This document shows, in pieces, positions 59,141 to 64,000 of a stretch of 64,000 bases of DNA. The stretch comes from Jacaranda mimosifolia (taxonomy: Eukaryota; Streptophyta; Magnoliopsida; Lamiales; Bignoniaceae): positions 3,442,243 to 3,506,242 of the forward strand of contig CM032125.1 in assembly GCA_018894105.1 (NCBI GenBank), in the 5' to 3' direction. The notes beneath the pieces were generated by a model. That model saw only the letters and a program-made list of their open reading frames with translations, was not told the DNA's origin and ran no database searches. How positions within the stretch are numbered: position 1 is the stretch's first letter; each line of letters opens with the position of its first letter. The position numbers and the translations under genes were made by a program.

Positions 59141-60379
59141 GTTTATATAAGAAGATAATTGATTTTTAAGATTTTTCCAAAATTTTCTTCGATATCCCAA
59201 AAACCCTCAACCTCCCACAATATATATATATATATATATCCATTCATTGTATATTCATGTATATATATATATTATATTTTTTATATTATAAATAGATATT
59301 TAAAGCAAAAATTTAATTACTATTTTTCTCAACTTATCAAATAAAAAAGTAATTAATTTAATATTTACAGTTAGATTTTCTCCCACCAAAACATAACCAA
59401 ACGTCAATTTACTCCCTAAAATATTTTTTAGTTAGCAATCTTAACATAAAAAAAAGGGAAAAAGAAAAGAAGAAAGTCTCATTAAAGTCTCTCAATTTAC
59501 TGTTCATGCGCCCAATCTCATCCCAAAATTCATTTTTCTTGGCTTTCCAAGAATAAGTATTTGTAGCCATACATTTGGCTAAATGGGCCCAAAATAATTG
59601 ATATTTGATGATGTTATTTTTTAAAGAAAAAGTATTAATGGTAAAAAAATTAAGTGATAGCATTAATTAAATAATATAAAATGATCCGGATATTAACAAA
59701 TATTTATTTTGATATGATAATAATTGTAATAATTGTAATAATTATGAGAATAATGTAAAATATTATCACTATTGATATATAAATATTAGCGATAAGAAAT
59801 TATGTATAAAGTTTTTACTATAAATAATTAATAATAGATATATGTAGCAATCTAATGACAATAAAGAATTAATTCAATATATTTGCACTGTATCTATACA
59901 AATACAATATTAGATATAATTGAAAATCAATGGTATAATTGATAGTTCAAATTTTATAGCATCATGTAACTGATATTTTGAGTGTATAAATTTTTTTATA
60001 TAGTATATGTATATATATATAGAAGTAGTAATAAACTAGCATAATTTTAACAATAAGCACATTTAATATAATACAATATTAAGTATAATTAAAAATTAAT
60101 GATATAATTGATAATTCAAAATTTAATATAGAATCATGTAATTTCCATTTAAGTACGTAAAAGACGTTCATTTTTTATACAATATAGATAATAATTTTTA
60201 TAATATTATCTAATATTTAAAACTCCTATTATAAAATTATGATGTGACGCGAGCAACTTGCTTCATTTATTTGATTGCGACATGTGATGCGGTTGGAATT
60301 TGTAGGCCGGTAGAAAGCTAATTTTTATCCAACCTCTTTTCCTGGTATTTAATAATTAATGTGGAAAGCTAATATGATT
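59141..60379. other. AT-rich intergenic DNA, no gene seen
   Basis: Very AT-rich with TA runs at 59221-59240 and 59262-59275. No RNA gene or open frame supported. Confidence 0.55.
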
Positions 60380-60628
60380 ATGACCTGCTTACTATGTTCT
60401 TAAGTATGATGCCTCCCCTTGCATTTTTGGTCCTATTGAGAAACAGAGGTGATCATATGCATGTGCAAAATAGTTGATATATAGTTAGTTGATGATCTTG
60501 TGTTTTGTAATAGTTCAGTTTCTCCATTAAAACTGCTCTTTGTATTGTTCTTATATTACTTGTTCTACAGCTGAGGGTGCTGAGAATGGTCTTGAATTTA
60601 CAATTGTGAGGCCCTTTAACTGGATTGG
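60380..60628 (+). pseudogene. Captured fragment of a UDP-D-apiose/UDP-D-xylose synthase (AXS) gene, two exons with intron
   Basis: Positions 60384-60470 read PAYYVLKYDASPCIFGPIEK, then QR-stop-SYACAK-stop-LI. A CTACAG acceptor leads to a second exon (60571-60628) reading AEGAENGLEFTIVRPFNWI. These match consecutive parts of plant AXS, a short-chain dehydrogenase-type NAD-binding enzyme that makes UDP-apiose for cell-wall pectin. The SYACAK segment holds the YxxxK-type region. Two stops replace a Trp and a Gln codon. Because the intron is kept, the piece came from genomic DNA rather than a retrocopy. It ends abruptly within the ATTGG codon region. Confidence 0.85.
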
Positions 60629-60719
60629 CTCTTAAAAGTAATATATTCCTCTCTACTCTAACAAAATAAAGCACACTTATTTCACACTTTTTTTTCTTTT
60701 TTCTTTTTTAAAAAAAAGA

Positions 60720-60885
60720 GGGAATTAGATTGATATTTGAGCACTGAGAAGAAAATATTTTCAAATGGGAAAATTAGTTAGTTTACATGGAATTTATAAG
60801 AGCAACTTATCTCAAGGGTCAATTAATTAAATGGAAAGATTTTGATTTAAAATTTACTACTCAAATCCATTGTTATTTCTTGTTT
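60720..60885. repeat. Copy of part of the B3 5' flank
   Basis: Matches 35190-35345, sharing GAGCACTGAGA.GAAAATATT, TTTACATGGAATTTA, AATTAATTAAATGGAAAG and TTTACTACTCAAATCCATTG. Confidence 0.75.
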
Positions 60886-61504
60886 TTCTTTTTGCCTTTT
60901 CTGGCTTCTATTTTTACATATTTGGACTCGAACCCAACACGTACCTAATTCGTCAAATATTATATATAAATGTTAATCATATATATTTTTGTAACATATA
61001 TTTATGTATATTTAAAAAAGTACACCTATTACATGTATATTCTATATAGAAGTGATAATATTGCTATAATAAATAATATTAGCAATTTATAATTTTTCAA
61101 GAACGAACACATGCATAAATAATTTTTTTAATAACTATTGTATTATCAATAAATTGTATTAATTTCTCATATCCAAAAAGTTATCATAATATTATTTTCT
61201 TAAAAATATATTTTTAATTTTGTTAAAATTACAAAATGAGTCTAGCAAATCTACCAGTCCAACTTTTGGGTCTTAGATTAGGAATGGCGAAGTGAGTCTT
61301 GAGCCCATAAAATTTTGACGGGCAAAACACAGTTTTGATTAACTCACCTCAAGCATACTTTATTGACATCCCTATTTGCAATGCTAAGATTTCAATATGT
61401 ATAATTTAAAAAAAACTATCAAATTACACATTTGAACTTCCATATCTTTTAAATTCAAAATCATTGATAGAAATGGGTAGAAAAATTTTCTTTACCGAAA
61501 GAAA
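60886..61504. other. AT-rich DNA up to the gap, no gene seen
   Basis: No coding or RNA gene recognised. Open frames that seem to continue into the gap consist of unknown bases only. Confidence 0.6.
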
Positions 61505-62004
61505 NNNNNNNNNNNNNNNNNNNNNNNNNNNNNNNNNNNNNNNNNNNNNNNNNNNNNNNNNNNNNNNNNNNNNNNNNNNNNNNNNNNNNNNNNNNNNNNN
61601 NNNNNNNNNNNNNNNNNNNNNNNNNNNNNNNNNNNNNNNNNNNNNNNNNNNNNNNNNNNNNNNNNNNNNNNNNNNNNNNNNNNNNNNNNNNNNNNNNNNN
61701 NNNNNNNNNNNNNNNNNNNNNNNNNNNNNNNNNNNNNNNNNNNNNNNNNNNNNNNNNNNNNNNNNNNNNNNNNNNNNNNNNNNNNNNNNNNNNNNNNNNN
61801 NNNNNNNNNNNNNNNNNNNNNNNNNNNNNNNNNNNNNNNNNNNNNNNNNNNNNNNNNNNNNNNNNNNNNNNNNNNNNNNNNNNNNNNNNNNNNNNNNNNN
61901 NNNNNNNNNNNNNNNNNNNNNNNNNNNNNNNNNNNNNNNNNNNNNNNNNNNNNNNNNNNNNNNNNNNNNNNNNNNNNNNNNNNNNNNNNNNNNNNNNNNN
62001 NNNN
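61505..62004. other. Assembly gap (500 N)
   Basis: Exactly 500 unknown bases, a typical placeholder for a gap of unknown size. Sequence on the two sides has different composition, so contiguity is not assured. Confidence 0.99.
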
Positions 62005-64000
62005 CACTACAAAGAAAAAGCTGGGTTGGGTAGACCCAGGAGAAGGAGCGTGCACAAAGGCCACAGGGCATTATTTGGCTATTGAACAGCTCGCGCTTCG
62101 GTTAAGCTTGCTCTCAGCTCCTTCGATTAGGCTCGGGAAGGAGGGCTCATCTTAGGTGCTTGATCTTGCAGGCGTAGTTGATTTGTCTTTCTTTCTTTGG
62201 TCGATTTCTCTTCTTCGTTCCATCCCCCGTTTAGTACTCAAACTAAGGGGGGCGTGCTTGTTTCCCTAAGTGGGGAATCCTCCCCTCATAGGTCGAGGCT
62301 CTATTGACGGATTATGGGAAAAGACTACAATGCCACAAGCCATGTACAAGAGAGAAAAGAATGTCCATCTCACTACCAGTGCCGTCAAGATCGGGTACAA
62401 GCACCTCTGGAACAGCAAGAAAAACTTCTGGATGCTTAAACAACCACACCTTTTCCTGCGCCTCTGCCCCTCCATTCATCTGCGGTTAGCGAGAACACGG
62501 AAAAAAGACTCGTTATAGGTTTTTTCGGCCTATTTGTTATTCGGGCAGGTGTCCTCTATTTCGCCAGGAAATTCGTTTTCGGTACGGTATGGAATCAATA
62601 TGCCGCTTATCACCATCTGAACTAATAAAAAGGCAGAATGCGCTCTTGCTGCAAGAATGGCTTGTTAGCAAGAAAATGCCTTCTTAGGAAGTGAATCAGA
62701 ATACGCCTGGAAAGCTACCTCTTGTTGTTCTCGAAAGATGGAGAGAGGGACTGATTTCACTAAGGAAAGGAACTGAACTAATAGACGAGGAGGAATAGAA
62801 TATGGACAAATTGCCGACATTCAAAGCATACTATAGATGTTCCGGAACTGCTAAAGGAAGTGATAGTAGAAGGATAACTAAGCGAAAGGCCTTCTTAGAA
62901 AGGCGGGTGATCGTATCTGCATGTTGACGACTCCGATCCTATAGAAGAAGCTGGTATTGGACGCTTCGCCCCTTGCGTGGCTATAAGCCAAAACTCTGCG
63001 TAGGACTTAGCTTAGGGCAGCGAGTGAGCCTTGGGTCATAATGAATATAGTAGGGCAGAACCATGGGCGATTTCCGCTGTTAGAGTCAAGTTGTCGGAAG
63101 GGCTAAACGATCGGAAGACTCCTTTGGCTCTATCGAATGAATTTCAAAAAGGCTCTTCCCACGTAGAAGGACGGGAGAAGGAGCAATAGACGGGATTGTT
63201 GGAATTGGTGTGCTAGCTGCTCTAGAAAAGGGGGAACTGACTTGTGAAGCTGTGAGGAAAGCCCTTGTTGGCTATGGATATGGGTCACTCGCGTTAGTTG
63301 AAGAAGGAAGGGGATAGTTATAGGACCTGGAACTGCGACTGGTATTGGATTTTCTTTCCTAGGGGCCGGAGCGGTAGTTGAAGGAATGTTGCTTGGCTTG
63401 ATTGCTTTCGCCTAGCTAGCTGGGGAGTCTATTAGTCCGAGTTAGGCCGAGAAGTAATAGTTTGTAATTGAAGTCAGGGCGGAATGGAGAAATTATCTTC
63501 CCACGTAGCGAGAAGAAGCAAGGGAAGGAGAAGGTGAATGAATCCGGTCTTGGGAGTAAAGGCGTAAAGGCTCAACTAGAGATCTTCTTCTTCCTCTCCC
63601 GTTGGTCGAGCGTCTTCAAACCTCCGCCCCTATCTCTTAAAGCTACGGCAATCCCACCGATCCTCGAATCGGCTCTGCTAGTTGGCTTTGCTATCAAGGC
63701 ATAGCATTCTATGGACACCACGTCCAGAAGGGTATGCCAACACCTTTTTCTCCTTAGCCAACCAAAGTCTTCTGATGCAGCCTTTGCCGGTCAACCGGTC
63801 TTCTCTCTACGCGGGTAAGACCCTACTCCTATTACCATGGTCTTCCGAATAGGATATGTCCCTATGGTCGAGTGGCTTTTCGCTCGTTCTAAACAGGTAT
63901 TTCACTCGCTTTTTATACTCGTGTAGTAAAGACCACTCGCTCCTATCGGACCTTCATCCTGGTATGTAGCTCGCTTGGAGCGATATAAAAAGCATAAAGC
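62005..64000. other. Plant mitochondrial-like DNA (NUMT or misjoined contig)
   Basis: Composition changes abruptly after the gap: near-balanced base content, purine-rich words (GGAAGGAG, AAGAAGG, GAAAGGC) and no long AT runs, as in plant mitochondrial intergenic DNA. I recognise no mitochondrial gene. Open stretches at 62270-62518 and 63150-63410 on + are interrupted; the latter includes a Gly/Ala-rich hydrophobic part (TATGIGFSFLGAGAVVEGML near 63335) without a sure match. It may be a nuclear insertion of mitochondrial DNA, or mitochondrial sequence wrongly scaffolded here. Confidence 0.6.

Noticed and set aside
61424..62071. Three apparently long open frames around 61.4-62.1 kb on both strands
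   Set aside because: They consist almost entirely of unknown bases from the assembly gap.
62270..62518. 82-codon + frame in the mitochondrial-like part
   Set aside because: No recognised mitochondrial protein; other frames in the same place are equally open, so I describe the region without calling a gene.
1..64000. tRNA, rRNA or riboswitch genes
   Set aside because: I scanned for cloverleaf-like T-loop and anticodon patterns and for rRNA-like blocks and saw none I could support; the two tRNA-like motifs are primer-binding sites of retroelements.

Overview
The window is nuclear DNA of a flowering plant, probably a eudicot. It is AT-rich, with many simple repeats and several plant transposon classes. 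It carries fragments of plastid and mitochondrial DNA and a relic of a plant pararetrovirus. I see no intact host protein-coding gene. Every recognisable coding region is a broken mobile element, a viral relic, an organelle insertion or a host pseudogene. The species cannot be named from this sequence.

Layout. 1-4885: AT-rich flank with fragments of a locally duplicated segment. About 4900-10230: an endogenous caulimovirid, best matched by a florendovirus-like plan. Protease, reverse transcriptase, RNase H, a second ORF, an intergenic region with a tRNA-Met primer site and the movement protein lie on +. The coat-protein/zinc-knuckle part is inverted on -, and the breakpoint is marked by a perfect 41-bp inverted repeat. 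10384-24901: a GGGTTG-rich terminal-inverted-repeat element split by a complete 14.07-kb Helitron (10647-24713, - strand) with a decayed Rep/helicase gene. That gene contains an internal exon duplication.

25250-43660: remnants of a B3-domain gene family (copies at 25250-25692 on - and 35612-36094 on +) with duplicated flanks. They are interrupted by two differently truncated Ty1/copia elements on - (25694-28680 and 39187-43660), several MITEs, a diverged inverted repeat (30655-31535 against 36965-37410) and a plastid rpoC1 fragment. 43661-47880: the 3' half of a Sirevirus-like copia element on + with an env-like region, repeated polypurine tracts and a 659-bp 3' LTR. 47881-61504: mostly noncoding. 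It holds a MULE-type MITE with a 10-bp target duplication, a T-rich region built from tandem and dispersed duplications, and a captured two-exon fragment of a UDP-apiose/xylose synthase gene. 61505-62004 is a 500-N assembly gap. 62005-64000 has a base composition and texture like a plant mitochondrial genome.

The window reads as layered insertions. A B3 locus was duplicated and inverted, then hit by a caulimovirid, a Helitron, copia elements and MITEs, all of which have since decayed. I did not find a convincing new functional system. The most unusual items are the rearranged viral copy with its 41-bp inverted repeat, the exon-amplified Helitron protein gene, and the duplicated T-rich region at 53.6-59.1 kb.
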